DNA from: Chromatiaceae bacterium
GTDB lineage: Bacteria > Pseudomonadota > Gammaproteobacteria > Chromatiales > Chromatiaceae
DNA: 64,000 nucleotides
Assembly: GCA_024235175.1 (NCBI GenBank)
Contig: JACKMX010000002.1
Span: 186,001 to 250,000, forward strand
Direction: 5' to 3'
Shown here one piece after another: positions 51,394-60,807 of this stretch (within the stretch, counting starts at the first letter, position 1; each line of letters begins with the position of its first letter). The notes below the pieces were generated by a model that was not told the DNA's origin, did not search any database, and saw nothing but the letters and a program-made list of their open reading frames with translations. Made by a program: the position numbers and the translations under genes.

Positions 51394-51536
51394 GTAACTA
51401 CTCACCAGTTAGGTGGGAACCCCCATGGGCCGTCTGTGGAGGAAGCGTCTTTGGCAGGGAAGCCAAAGTCGAGCCTACAGGGATGTATTCAAGGCGTCTT
51501 CCGGAACAGACTGTCGATGGGGGCATGAGTAGTTAC
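51394..51536. ncRNA. 143-bp nested palindromic element, possible structured RNA or dispersed repeat
   Basis: Outer arms GTAACTACTCA (51394-51404) and TGAGTAGTTAC (51526-51536) are exact complements; inside them CCCCCAT (51420-51426) pairs with ATGGGGG (51517-51523), and a central hairpin CTTTGGC-AGGGAA-GCCAAAG occupies 51449-51468. It fills most of the gap between yqaA and pcm and has no coding potential. It could be a non-coding RNA or a mobile palindromic repeat; strand and function are unknown. Confidence 0.55.
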
Positions 51537-51557
51537 CAAACAGTTTCCAAAACCACA

Positions 51558-52220
51558 CTACAAGATTCCACCGAGCAACGGAACAAAAACCACTCTTTCC
51601 AGCAACTCCTTCTCATACCCCGCCGCGGTGCGGGTAACCCGCACCAGAACCTGTGCATTTTCCTGTCCAATTGGCAGCACCATACGTCCGCCCTGCTTCA
51701 ACTGATCGACCAGAGCACGGGGAATTCCCTCCGGTGCCGCGGTAACCAGAATCCCATCGAACGGTCCATATTCGGGCAGCCCCAAACCGCCGTCTGAATG
51801 GTGCAGACGAATATTTCTAAACCCCAGTTCCTGAAACCGCTTGCGCGCCAGTCGCTGCAGGGATTCGATACGTTCAACGCTGTAAATCCGCTTTACCAGT
51901 CTGGAAAGAACCGCCGTCTGATAACCCGAACCGGTTCCGATTTCAAGTACTGTATCCAGCGGCCCCGCCTCCACCAGGAGTTCGGTCATGCGAGCCACAA
52001 TATAGGGTTGGGAGATAGTCTGCCCATGACCTATAGGTAGTGCTGTATCTTCGTAAGCCCGGCTGGCCAATGCCTCATCCACGAAGATATGCCTTGGGGT
52101 TGCACGCATCGCGTTCAGTACATTGAGATCCTGGATGCCCTTCTCCCGCAGGCGTTTTATCAGACGTTTGCGGGTGCGCTCGGAAGTCATGCCGATGCCA
52201 CGATGCAGGGGATTGATCAT
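51558..52220 (-). CDS. pcm: Protein-L-isoaspartate O-methyltransferase
   Basis: 220 residues from the ATG at 52220, which overlaps the surE stop in ATGA. SAM motif I is VLEIGTGSGYQTAVL, preceded by the Pcm signature ALPIGHGQTISQPYIVA. It repairs damaged aspartyl residues, and with surE forms the usual stationary-phase survival pair. Confidence 0.95.
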   Translation of the reverse strand: MINPLHRGIGMTSERTRKRLIKRLREKGIQDLNVLNAMRATPRHIFVDEALASRAYEDTALPIGHGQTISQPYIVARMTELLVEAGPLDTVLEIGTGSGYQTAVLSRLVKRIYSVERIESLQRLARKRFQELGFRNIRLHHSDGGLGLPEYGPFDGILVTAAPEGIPRALVDQLKQGGRMVLPIGQENAQVLVRVTRTAAGYEKELLERVVFVPLLGGIL

Positions 52221-52969
52221 TGCGCTATCCCCTCGATCCATCTGCTCAGGTTATCCAACGCAGCATACCGTGTCAGATCCACCTGTAATGGCGTCACCGA
52301 TACGAAACCCTCCCGCACCGCATGGAAATCCGTACCCGGACCGGCATCCTGTTCCACCCCGGCAGGGCCGACCCAATAGATGGTACGACCTCTCGGGTCG
52401 GTATCCCTGACCACTGGCTCTGCTTTGTGCCTGTGTCCCAGTCTGGTCACCCGAAAACCCTTCAAGGATGCAAACGGCAGATCCGGTATATTGACATTTA
52501 TAATTGAATCGGGGGTGAGCGGTGAAACCGATAGATGCTTAACCAGCATGGCCGCCACCTGCGCACCGGTTTCGTAATACTTTGGTTCATGATTGGCCAT
52601 CGAGAGTGCAATCGCCGGCAGTCCCAGAAACCGCCCCTCGGTGGCAGCCGCCACAGTACCCGAATAGAGTACATCATCTCCAAGATTGGCACCTGCATTA
52701 ATACCGGCAATAACCATATCCGGTTCCCGTTCCAACAGACCGGTAATTGCCAGATGAACGCAATCCGTTGGTGTACCATCGACGCGGATGAATCCATTTT
52801 CCGCCTGCTCCGCACGAATAGGATTCTCCAGTGTCAACGAGTTACTAGCCCCACTCCTGTTGCGCTCGGGAGCCACAACAGTTATCTCGGCAAACGACAT
52901 CAGCGCTTCATACAACGCAAAAAGTCCAGGCGCCCGATAGCCGTCATCATTACTCAACAAAATTCTCAT
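52217..52969 (-). CDS. surE: 5'/3'-nucleotidase SurE
   Basis: 250 residues. The metal-binding N-terminus RILLSNDDGYRAPGL and the SGASNSLT and GINAGANLGDDVLYSGTV motifs are intact. SurE is a Mn/Mg-dependent nucleotidase and exopolyphosphatase. First gene of a minus-strand run reaching rpoS. Confidence 0.95.
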   Translation of the reverse strand: MRILLSNDDGYRAPGLFALYEALMSFAEITVVAPERNRSGASNSLTLENPIRAEQAENGFIRVDGTPTDCVHLAITGLLEREPDMVIAGINAGANLGDDVLYSGTVAAATEGRFLGLPAIALSMANHEPKYYETGAQVAAMLVKHLSVSPLTPDSIINVNIPDLPFASLKGFRVTRLGHRHKAEPVVRDTDPRGRTIYWVGPAGVEQDAGPGTDFHAVREGFVSVTPLQVDLTRYAALDNLSRWIEGIAQ

Positions 52970-53210
52970 TTGGCCGGAATACCCGATACAACATTACGCT
53001 CTGCAAAGCTGAGACTATACTGGAAATATATGCGGGACTCATCCCGCCATTCCAATCGGAAGCGTACCCAAACACTCAGGCGGGGTGGATCGTATCCTTT
53101 ACATGGTCGAACTATTTGGCACTATATACGGGTAAAAGGCATCCACTGAACTGTTCTGCGCGCAATGCGGCAGTCAGCCTCAAATGCGAAACGCTTCAGG
53201 CGCTGGAATC

Positions 53211-53756
53211 ATGACCAAAAAGAACCACGACGCGGATGAGGAGCCAAACCTGTTCCTCAATGAGATGAGCGGCACCCTGCGCCATCGCGACGACCGGATT
53301 GAACCCTACAGAAAAAAGATAAGACCCTTCCCGCTACCGCCGGAAAAAACTGCTATACCGGCTGAAGAGGGGCAGGAACTGATCGATCTGAACATCGAAA
53401 CCGGCGAAATACTCGAATATATTCGGCCTGGCATCCAGAATAGACTTTTTCAGGAGCTGAGGCGGGGCCATCTGCCTCCGGAAGAATCGCTTGACCTGCA
53501 CGGGCTCAGAGTCTCACAGGCTCGCTTTGAATTGACCCGCTTCCTTGCATTTGCCAGACACCACAGGCTAAGGGTGATCCACATCGTACATGGCAAGGGA
53601 TTTGGTTCCAGAACTGAACAGCCTGTATTGAAACAGAAAGTAAATCAGTGGCTGCGCCAGCGTTCAGAAGTCCTCGCTTTTTGTTCCGCAACACGCTTCG
53701 ATGGCGGCACCGGCGCAGTCTACGTTTTACTCAAAAGAGAGAATGCCCACAACTGA
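53211..53756 (+). CDS. Smr-domain DNA/RNA endonuclease-like protein
   Basis: 181 residues from the ATG at 53211 (MTKKNHDADE); an upstream ATG adds nine residues without a better ribosome site. The C-terminal Smr domain (about 90-178) shows LDLHGLRVSQARFEL and VIHIVHGKGFGS. Small Smr proteins are nicking or RNA-cleaving enzymes. Divergent from surE; its stop abuts the truD stop with no gap. Confidence 0.9.
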   Translation: MTKKNHDADEEPNLFLNEMSGTLRHRDDRIEPYRKKIRPFPLPPEKTAIPAEEGQELIDLNIETGEILEYIRPGIQNRLFQELRRGHLPPEESLDLHGLRVSQARFELTRFLAFARHHRLRVIHIVHGKGFGSRTEQPVLKQKVNQWLRQRSEVLAFCSATRFDGGTGAVYVLLKRENAHN

Positions 53757-54863
53757 TCAGGCCGTTGCAACACGGTAATCCAGACACTCCCGTAGCATTG
53801 CTGTGGCATAGCTGCCCTTAGCTAGAAAAAAACTCAATTCCAGATCGCCTCCGGCGAGCGTCCAACTGAGATCGAGGACCCTTGTCCGCAGGGATCGGCG
53901 CTCCTGCTTCAATCCAAATCTCTCCAATCCATTGCAAAGCTCATCCATCGACGCCAGCACCTCCCGCTCCAATCGTTCGGCTTCTCCCGTCACCTGGAGA
54001 TCGCCCCTCCCCCAAAGCGGACCCGACGGATGAATATCCATGTCCGAGACTCGGCGTAGAATCTCGGTATCAATCTGGTCCGGCAAAAAGCTGTTGCGGC
54101 TTCCATCAAGAATCAGGCGTTCTCCTTCAAGCGGCTGATTCCAGTTGTTTTCTGTGACCCGCCGGGAGAGCACCTTGTTGAACAACAGGGATCTGGCTGC
54201 AGAGAGGTAAAGTCCGCGCTTCTGATGCGACAGCCTGCCGCCAGAACCGTCAAACATAGATAAGACACCTTTGAGGTTTGAACCTTCGCGACCGAACCTC
54301 TGTTCGCCAAAATAGTTGGGCATGCCGCAATGGGCCAGGCACCCCAACCGTTCCGCCAGGAGGGTGCTGTCCCCCTCCAATCCGCGCGCACGAATCACGA
54401 ATTGGTTACCCTTCAACGCCCCGGCTCTTAATTTCCGGCTGTGTCGGACGGCCCTTAAAACATGAATTTCGGTGGAGTCAAGAGCCGTCCAATCCGGCTC
54501 CTGTATTCCCGGCAGGCGCACCGAAAACCATTGACGGGTCAATGCCCGGCGATCTTTCTTTCCCGCATAGCCGACATCCCGTCGCGAGACCTTGGCAAGG
54601 CGCGCCAGAAGACCCGCCACCCAATCGGTGTTGGTATTGCGTTTTTCAATCCAGAGCAGCACATGCTCGCCTTTGCCGTCGGGTTCAACCAGAGAAACTT
54701 CATCCACCCTGAAATCTTCTGGTTCGAACCTTAGGAGAGCACGGCAGCATGGTCCTCCAAAAGCAAAAGGCAGTTTCGGGACTGAGGTATCCGCTTCCAC
54801 ATCAAATGCCTTGCCCGTCATCAATACATCGGGAGCCGTCCTATAATTCCATGCGCTGTTCAT
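53757..54863 (-). CDS. truD: tRNA pseudouridine(13) synthase TruD
   Basis: 368 residues. The TruD motif I GYAGKKDRRALTRQWFSVRL with the catalytic Asp is present, along with the lysine-rich EDFRVDEV at the N-terminus and the insertion domain containing NYFGEQRFGREG. It makes pseudouridine 13 in tRNA-Glu. Start codon overlaps the ispF stop by 4 bases. Confidence 0.95.
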   Translation of the reverse strand: MNSAWNYRTAPDVLMTGKAFDVEADTSVPKLPFAFGGPCCRALLRFEPEDFRVDEVSLVEPDGKGEHVLLWIEKRNTNTDWVAGLLARLAKVSRRDVGYAGKKDRRALTRQWFSVRLPGIQEPDWTALDSTEIHVLRAVRHSRKLRAGALKGNQFVIRARGLEGDSTLLAERLGCLAHCGMPNYFGEQRFGREGSNLKGVLSMFDGSGGRLSHQKRGLYLSAARSLLFNKVLSRRVTENNWNQPLEGERLILDGSRNSFLPDQIDTEILRRVSDMDIHPSGPLWGRGDLQVTGEAERLEREVLASMDELCNGLERFGLKQERRSLRTRVLDLSWTLAGGDLELSFFLAKGSYATAMLRECLDYRVATA

Positions 54864-55333
54864 GGCTCCAGTAACAATACCACCGCCTGAGCAGCTATTC
54901 CTTCACCCCGTCCGGTAAAGCCCATCCCCTCTGTAGTCGTGGCTTTCACATTGACACGATCTGCATCGACTTTCAAATCGGCAGCAATTCGAATGCGCAT
55001 ACTGTCAATATAAGGTGACAACCTGGGCATCTGGGCCACCAACGTGGCATCCAGATTACCCACTCGCAGATTCAATTCCTCTATTTTCTCGCGCGTGGCA
55101 CGCAGCAGAACGCGGCTATCAATATTTTTGAATTCATCGCTGCTGTCGGGAAAATGTTTACCGATATCTCTCAGTCCTGCAGCACCCAACAGTGCATCGC
55201 ATATGGCATGAATCAGTACGTCACCGTCGGAATGTGCGGCCAGACCAAGATTATAGGAGATCTCCACCCCTCCCAGCACCAGCCTTCGGCCGGGTGTGAA
55301 TTTGTGTGCATCATAACCCTGTCCTATCCTCAT
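54860..55333 (-). CDS. ispF: 2-C-methyl-D-erythritol 2,4-cyclodiphosphate synthase
   Basis: 157 residues. MRIGQGYDAHKF (metal ligand D/H), GLAAHSDGDVLIHAICDALLG and DIGKHFPDS are the IspF signatures. MEP-pathway step of isoprenoid synthesis, together with ispD 68 bp upstream. Confidence 0.97.
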   Translation of the reverse strand: MRIGQGYDAHKFTPGRRLVLGGVEISYNLGLAAHSDGDVLIHAICDALLGAAGLRDIGKHFPDSSDEFKNIDSRVLLRATREKIEELNLRVGNLDATLVAQMPRLSPYIDSMRIRIAADLKVDADRVNVKATTTEGMGFTGRGEGIAAQAVVLLLEP

Positions 55334-55401
55334 CTTTACCTGCCGGACCGATTATCAGTCACTGAAATGTCAAGGAATGGGGAAATAATACGGTTTTACA
55401 G

Positions 55402-56118
55402 CTAATCGGCAACTCCGCTTTCTTGCTGCTGCAGGTAAAATCCGGCCAACGCCAGATCATGAGGATGGGTGATTTTGATATTATCCGAATGGCCTTCCAC
55501 CAGCCTGGGCTTCAGTCCTTGCATTTCGATTGCGCTGGCTTCGTCGGTAACCGATTTGCCCGTCTGCAACGCTGAGCTCAACGCTTCATAGAGTAGTCCA
55601 AGTCGAAACATCTGGGGTGTAAATGCGCGCCACAAATGTTCGCGCGGGAGCGTTTCCGCAACCACTCCCGGCTGCTCCTCCCGTTTCACTGTATCGGACA
55701 GACGGCAGGCAAGGATGCCTCCCACCTGATCGTCCGCAAGCTCTTGGACCAACCGATCGATATCCATCAGTCGAAGACAGGGCCTGGCTGCATCATGCAC
55801 CAACACCCAGTCCTCCGCGTTAGCCTCCTCCCTGATCCGGCAAAGCGCATTCAGCACCGAGTGGCATCTTTCCCCCCCCCCTTCCACAGGTACAACTCCG
55901 GCATGTCCGGCAAAACAGCAGCTTTCCCACCAATGATCCTCGCGGGATAACGCCACATAGACAGAATCGATCAATGGATGCTTGAGCAGTCTGCCAATAG
56001 AGTGCTCGATTACCAATTTACCGTTAAGGGAGTGATACTGCTTGGGTACCATCCCTCCCATGCGCCGACCCACACCGGCAGCGGGTACAACGCCCCAATA
56101 GCGCCGCCCCGGACTCAC
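55402..56118 (-). CDS. ispD: 2-C-methyl-D-erythritol 4-phosphate cytidylyltransferase
   Basis: 238 residues, GTG start overlapping the ftsB stop by 4 bases. CTP loop VPAAGVGRRMGGMVPKQY, VLVHDAARPC and KITHPHDLALA identify IspD. Lies in the common ftsB-ispD-ispF order. Confidence 0.96.
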   Translation of the reverse strand: MSPGRRYWGVVPAAGVGRRMGGMVPKQYHSLNGKLVIEHSIGRLLKHPLIDSVYVALSREDHWWESCCFAGHAGVVPVEGGGERCHSVLNALCRIREEANAEDWVLVHDAARPCLRLMDIDRLVQELADDQVGGILACRLSDTVKREEQPGVVAETLPREHLWRAFTPQMFRLGLLYEALSSALQTGKSVTDEASAIEMQGLKPRLVEGHSDNIKITHPHDLALAGFYLQQQESGVAD

Positions 56119-56408
56119 CGCCCGGTGCCTTGAGGCGCTGTAACCTGATAAAAAACCTCATCCTCCTTGATCATACCGAGTTCGCTGCGCGCCCGTTCCT
56201 CGATGGCGTCCAGACCGCGCTTTAAATCAGCGACCTCCGCCTGCAGTGCGCTGTTACGTTTTTCAAGCCGAAGCAACTCCTGCTTCTGATCATCAATCTC
56301 CTGTCTGAGATTGTGCACATCCGCCAGGCTGCCTTCCCCCACCCAGAGACGATACTGGAGCACCATCAGCATCGCCAGAAGTGTGGCGGCGATGAGAATT
56401 TTCATCAT
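56115..56408 (-). CDS. ftsB: Cell division protein FtsB
   Basis: 97 residues: an N-terminal membrane helix (ILIAATLLAMLMVLQYRLWVG) followed by a coiled coil (LRQEIDDQKQELLRLEKRN) and GMIKEDEVFYQV at the end, all typical of FtsB. It forms the divisome FtsQBL complex. Overlaps eno by 4 bases and ispD by 4 bases. Confidence 0.95.
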   Translation of the reverse strand: MMKILIAATLLAMLMVLQYRLWVGEGSLADVHNLRQEIDDQKQELLRLEKRNSALQAEVADLKRGLDAIEERARSELGMIKEDEVFYQVTAPQGTGR

Positions 56409-57688
56409 AGATTGGTAAATGCCCCCCGGCCGGCATAAACGGCCTGGTCGCCGAGCTGATCCTCAATCCTCATCAGCTGGTTGTATTTTGCCACCCGGTC
56501 CGAACGGGAGAGTGAACCGGTTTTGATCTGGCCGGTGTTCGCCGCAACCACCAGGTCGGCCAGTGTTGTGTCCTCGGTTTCTCCCGAGCGATGGGAGATG
56601 ATCGCAGTATAGCCGGCATCATGCGCCATCTTAATCGCGTTCAGAGTTTCAGTCAGGGTGCCTATCTGATTGAATTTGATGAGAATGGAGTTGGCGATAC
56701 CCTGGTCGATTCCGCGCTTGAGAATGGAGGTATTGGTTACGAAGAGATCATCTCCCACCAGCTGGATTTTGCCTCCAAGTTTTTCTGTGAGGATCTTCCA
56801 TCCATCCCAATCGCTCTCGTCCATGCCATCCTCAATGGTGATTATGGGATAGCGGGAAACAAGTCCGGCCAGATAGTCGGCAAATTCGGGGGCGCTGAAT
56901 TTGCGATTTTCAGATGCAAGATCGTAGACACCATCCTTGTAGAATTCGGAACTGGCCACATCCAGACCAAGATAGATCTCTTTACCAGCCTTGAAGCCAG
57001 CCTTGTCAATGGCTTCCAGAATAACCTCTACCGCCGCTTCATTGGAGGGAAGATCAGGGGCAAATCCACCTTCGTCGCCGACCGCGGTATTCAATCCCCG
57101 TTTCTTGAGTACGGCTTTCAGCGAATGGAACACCTCGGCCCCGTAGCGAACCGCCTCACGCACCGAGGATGCGCCCACGGGCAGTATCATGAACTCCTGA
57201 ATATCCACACTGTTGTCCGCATGAGCGCCACCATTGATGATATTCATCATCGGTACCGGCATCCGATAGGGTCCGGCCGAAAGATAGCTATACAGTGGTA
57301 CGGCTTTTTCCTGCGCTGCCGCATGCGCTGCGGCAAGCGAAACCGCGAGGGTGGCATTGGCTCCCAGACGCCCTTTATTGTCGGTACCGTCCAGTTCTAT
57401 CATTTTCCGGTCGATCGCAGCCTGATCGCTTACCTCCATTCCGGTCACCGCATCGTGTAGTTCACCTCGAATGTTTGCGACCGCCTTAAGCACCCCTTTT
57501 CCGAGGTATCTGCTCTTGTCCCCATCACGCAGTTCAAGCGCCTCCCTGGAACCCGTGGACGCTCCGGAAGGCGCCACCCCCCGACCAATGGCACCGCTGG
57601 CGGTGATCACATCAGCCTCAACAGTCGGGTTGCCCCTCGAATCCAAAATTTCACGGCCACGAATATCAACGATTTCCGACATGATCAC
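56405..57688 (-). CDS. eno: Enolase
   Basis: 427 residues of standard enolase. Visible landmarks: GREILDSRGNPTVE, GAPSG-type loop VAPSGASTGSREA, MINGGAHADN region (MNIINGGAHADNSVDIQEF), IEDGMDESDWDG and SHRSGETEDTTLADL. Interconverts 2-phosphoglycerate and phosphoenolpyruvate. A 196-bp gap to kdsA should contain its promoter. Confidence 0.98.
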   Translation of the reverse strand: MIMSEIVDIRGREILDSRGNPTVEADVITASGAIGRGVAPSGASTGSREALELRDGDKSRYLGKGVLKAVANIRGELHDAVTGMEVSDQAAIDRKMIELDGTDNKGRLGANATLAVSLAAAHAAAQEKAVPLYSYLSAGPYRMPVPMMNIINGGAHADNSVDIQEFMILPVGASSVREAVRYGAEVFHSLKAVLKKRGLNTAVGDEGGFAPDLPSNEAAVEVILEAIDKAGFKAGKEIYLGLDVASSEFYKDGVYDLASENRKFSAPEFADYLAGLVSRYPIITIEDGMDESDWDGWKILTEKLGGKIQLVGDDLFVTNTSILKRGIDQGIANSILIKFNQIGTLTETLNAIKMAHDAGYTAIISHRSGETEDTTLADLVVAANTGQIKTGSLSRSDRVAKYNQLMRIEDQLGDQAVYAGRGAFTNL

Positions 57689-57884
57689 TCCATTGTAGTT
57701 TGAGTTTGACTACTGATTAAATTCGCTACTGAGATGCTGCTGCTCTTCCGATACTCTGCGGTCAGAACAAATAAATTTATTCACGCCGCTGGAACCAAAT
57801 CCAGGCTAGAGCATGTTTGCCCATATTTGTTACCCCAATATTACCACTGGAGAATTATTCGCGTTGAACCTGGCCTTGAGTACG

Positions 57885-58742
57885 TCAATCCAGTTTTTCA
57901 ACTGTTTCTGACAACCTGGCTTCGGCAAAGGGTGATGCCTTCACTGCTTCATCGATCCGCATCAAAACCTCCAGTAACTTCTCCATCCGGCTCAGCGGCC
58001 AGGAGTTGGGTCCGTCGCTCAAAGCCTGATCCGGATTCGGATGGGTCTCCATAAAAAGCCCGGAGATGCCGGCAGCCACTGCAGCACGGGCCAAAACGGG
58101 GACATGCTCCCGCTGCCCTCCGGACGAAGCACCCTGTCCACCGGGCAACTGCACGGAATGCGTGGCATCGTATACCACCGGAGCACCCGTTTGCCGCATT
58201 ACCGCAAGAGAGCGCATATCCGATACCAGGTTGTTGTATCCGAAAGAAACGCCCCGCTCGCACACCATGATCTGCCGGTTTCCGCTGGAGTGTGCCTTTT
58301 GCACTACGTGCTGCATATCCCACGGCGCCAGAAACTGGCCTTTTTTCAGGTTGACCGGCAGCCCCATTGCGGCAACCGCCGAGATAAAATTGGTCTGACG
58401 ACAGAGAAAAGCCGGTGTCTGCAGGACGTCCACTACCGCCGCCACTTCATTCAGCGGTGTATCTTCGTGCACATCGGTCAACACGGGTACCCCGATCTTC
58501 GATTTCACTCTCTCCAAAACAGCCAGTCCTGCTTCCAGTCCCGGTCCGCGATAACTGTTGCAAGAAGAGCGGTTGGCCTTGTCGAAGGAGGACTTAAAAA
58601 TAAAAGGTATTCCCAGCCGACCGGTCATCTCCTTAAGCGTTCCGGCGATGTCCATCGTCAACTGCTCTCCCTCCACAACACAGGGCCCTGCGATCAGAAA
58701 AAACGGATGATCGATCCCTGCCTGGAAGCCGCATAAATTCAT
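57885..58742 (-). CDS. kdsA: 3-deoxy-8-phosphooctulonate synthase (KDO-8-P synthase)
   Basis: 285 residues. FLIAGPCVVEGEQL, FKSSFDKANRSS, TDVHEDTPLNEVA and VCERGVSFGYNNLV match KdsA, which condenses PEP with arabinose-5-phosphate for LPS inner core. The start overlaps the pyrG stop by 4 bases. Confidence 0.97.
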   Translation of the reverse strand: MNLCGFQAGIDHPFFLIAGPCVVEGEQLTMDIAGTLKEMTGRLGIPFIFKSSFDKANRSSCNSYRGPGLEAGLAVLERVKSKIGVPVLTDVHEDTPLNEVAAVVDVLQTPAFLCRQTNFISAVAAMGLPVNLKKGQFLAPWDMQHVVQKAHSSGNRQIMVCERGVSFGYNNLVSDMRSLAVMRQTGAPVVYDATHSVQLPGGQGASSGGQREHVPVLARAAVAAGISGLFMETHPNPDQALSDGPNSWPLSRMEKLLEVLMRIDEAVKASPFAEARLSETVEKLD

Positions 58743-60388
58743 ATGGTGCCGGTACCGCGGTTCAAATGACGCTGGTGCTCCCGGGCGGCGCGTATAAAAT
58801 CCGAAAAGAGGGGATGCCCATCGCGCGGGGTGGAGGTGAATTCCGGGTGAAACTGGCAGGCAACAAACCAGGGATGGTCCGGGATCTCAATCATCTCCAC
58901 CAATTTCCCGTCCATCGAGCGGCCGGCGATTCTCAATCCCGCTCTCTCCAGGATTTCAAGGTACTGATTGTTGAACTCGTAACGATGGCGATGGCGCTCG
59001 ACAATCACCTCTTTTCCGTACAACTGACGTGCCCGGCTATTCTCAACCAGGCGACACTCCTGTCCTCCGAGGCGCATCGTTCCGCCGAGGTCTGAATTCT
59101 CGTTGCGTCTTTCCAACTCTCCGTCCGCATTCAGCCACTCGGTTATCAACGCTATAACGGGATGAGGGGTTTCACGATTGAACTCTGTGCTTTGCGCTCC
59201 TTCAAGCCCCGCTTTATTGCGCGCGTACTCTATTACCGCAACCTGCATCCCGAGGCAGATACCCAGATAGGGAATACCCCTCTCCCGCGCATACCTGACC
59301 GTCGATATTTTCCCTTCGACACCCCGCTCACCAAACCCACCAGGTACCAGGATCGCATCCACGCCATCAAGACAGCCAACGCCTTTCTCCTCTACCTCCT
59401 CGGCATCCAGATACTGGATCCGGACCTTTGTGCGTGTATGCAAACCTGCATGGATCAACGCCTCAGACAGGGATTTGTATGCCTCGGTCAGGTGCATGTA
59501 CTTCCCGACCATCGATATGGTAACCATGCCGTCTGTGTTATCCAGACCATCCAGCACCGCGCGCCATTCGGACAAATCTGCAGCCGGTACATTGAATCCA
59601 AGCTGTTTTACTACGATTTCATCCAGATGCTGCTCATGCAGAAGCAATGGAATCCGGTAGATGCTGTCTGCGTCAACCGCCGAGATAACCGCCCGCTCCT
59701 GGACATTGGTAAATAACGCTATTTTACGCCGTTCGGCATCAGGTATTGTTCTTTCCGACCGGCATAAAAGTACATCTGGCTGAATGCCTATGGATCGCAG
59801 TTCTTTGACCGAATGCTGGGTGGGTTTTGTCTTGATCTCTTTTGAGACTGCGATGTACGGCACCAGTGTCAGATGCATGAACAGTGCATTTTCGCGCCCC
59901 AGTTCCACCCCCATCTGGCGAATCGCCTCGAGAAAGGGAAGAGACTCTATATCGCCGACCGTACCACCGATTTCAACCAGGGCTACATCGGCGTCACCCG
60001 CGCCCAACCTTACACTATCCTTTATTTCATTGGTTATGTGAGGGATAACCTGCACAGTTCCACCAAGATAGTCGCCGCGCCGCTCCTTGCGGATAACGCT
60101 CTCGTAAATCTGTCCCGTGGTGAAATTGTTGTTTTTCCCCATGGTGGTGCGAAGAAAGCGCTCATAGTGACCGAGGTCGAGGTCCGTTTCCGCTCCATCT
60201 CCCGTTACATACACCTCCCCATGCTGAAACGGACTCATGGTGCCGGGATCCACGTTGATATAGGGGTCCAGCTTAATTAAGGTAACCCTGAGTCCTCGCG
60301 CCTCAAGCAGAGCACCCAGGGATGCGGCGGCAATACCCTTTCCGAGTGAGGAGACCACACCGCCCGTAATAAAAACATATTTAGTCAT
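58739..60388 (-). CDS. pyrG: CTP synthase
   Basis: 549 residues from the ATG at 60388 (MTKYVFITGGVVSSLGKG); an upstream in-frame extension to 60457 is not conserved. The synthetase domain (about 1-268) includes SSLGKGIAAASLG. The glutaminase domain has PYLGICLGMQ with the nucleophile Cys and WFVACQFHPEFTS. First gene of a pyrG-kdsA unit. Confidence 0.98.
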   Translation of the reverse strand: MTKYVFITGGVVSSLGKGIAAASLGALLEARGLRVTLIKLDPYINVDPGTMSPFQHGEVYVTGDGAETDLDLGHYERFLRTTMGKNNNFTTGQIYESVIRKERRGDYLGGTVQVIPHITNEIKDSVRLGAGDADVALVEIGGTVGDIESLPFLEAIRQMGVELGRENALFMHLTLVPYIAVSKEIKTKPTQHSVKELRSIGIQPDVLLCRSERTIPDAERRKIALFTNVQERAVISAVDADSIYRIPLLLHEQHLDEIVVKQLGFNVPAADLSEWRAVLDGLDNTDGMVTISMVGKYMHLTEAYKSLSEALIHAGLHTRTKVRIQYLDAEEVEEKGVGCLDGVDAILVPGGFGERGVEGKISTVRYARERGIPYLGICLGMQVAVIEYARNKAGLEGAQSTEFNRETPHPVIALITEWLNADGELERRNENSDLGGTMRLGGQECRLVENSRARQLYGKEVIVERHRHRYEFNNQYLEILERAGLRIAGRSMDGKLVEMIEIPDHPWFVACQFHPEFTSTPRDGHPLFSDFIRAAREHQRHLNRGTGTI

Positions 60389-60807
60389 GGAAAAAATTCG
60401 ATGAAGGAATGATGCCGGACGGCAAGATAAGCTAACAGAAAGCGCACTGATCCACAATCACAGAGAGCTCATTCAAGCCCCGGCTTCGGCCTCTGGGTGG
60501 CACCTTATAAAGCTATAAATATAAACAATATCAATATTTTTTATCATAAATATAATGTATTTTTTCGCTTGAAAAGCTGGTAGCGAAAAGTTGCCATACT
60601 CGCAACTCGAGTTGCGCGATGGGTGTGAGTAAAATCGCCAGAAAATTTTCCGCTTTGTTAAGCTCAACCAACTACCGAATCCATTCCAACAGCCAGCAGG
60701 CTGATTCACATTTCAATGTAGATGCTGTTATCAGTTGACTCAAATCAAAATCCGACTTGATCGAGATCAATCGAAACGCCACAATAGTGCCTATTTGAAT
60801 ATCAGCC
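60389..60807. other. Divergent region between pyrG and the FNR gene
   Basis: 420 bp, very AT-rich between 60500 and 60600. It holds the FNR box at 60757-60770 and presumably the pyrG promoter. No coding evidence was seen. Confidence 0.5.
60757..60770. promoter_or_regulatory. FNR box upstream of the second FNR gene
   Basis: TTGATCGAGATCAA, a perfect TTGAT-N4-ATCAA site, 37 bp before the start of the FNR gene at 60808. Position fits autoregulation. Confidence 0.85.

Noticed and set aside
51394..51536. tRNA or tmRNA identity for the nested palindrome
   Set aside because: No T-loop, anticodon or CCA pattern; arms are long exact complements unlike tRNA.
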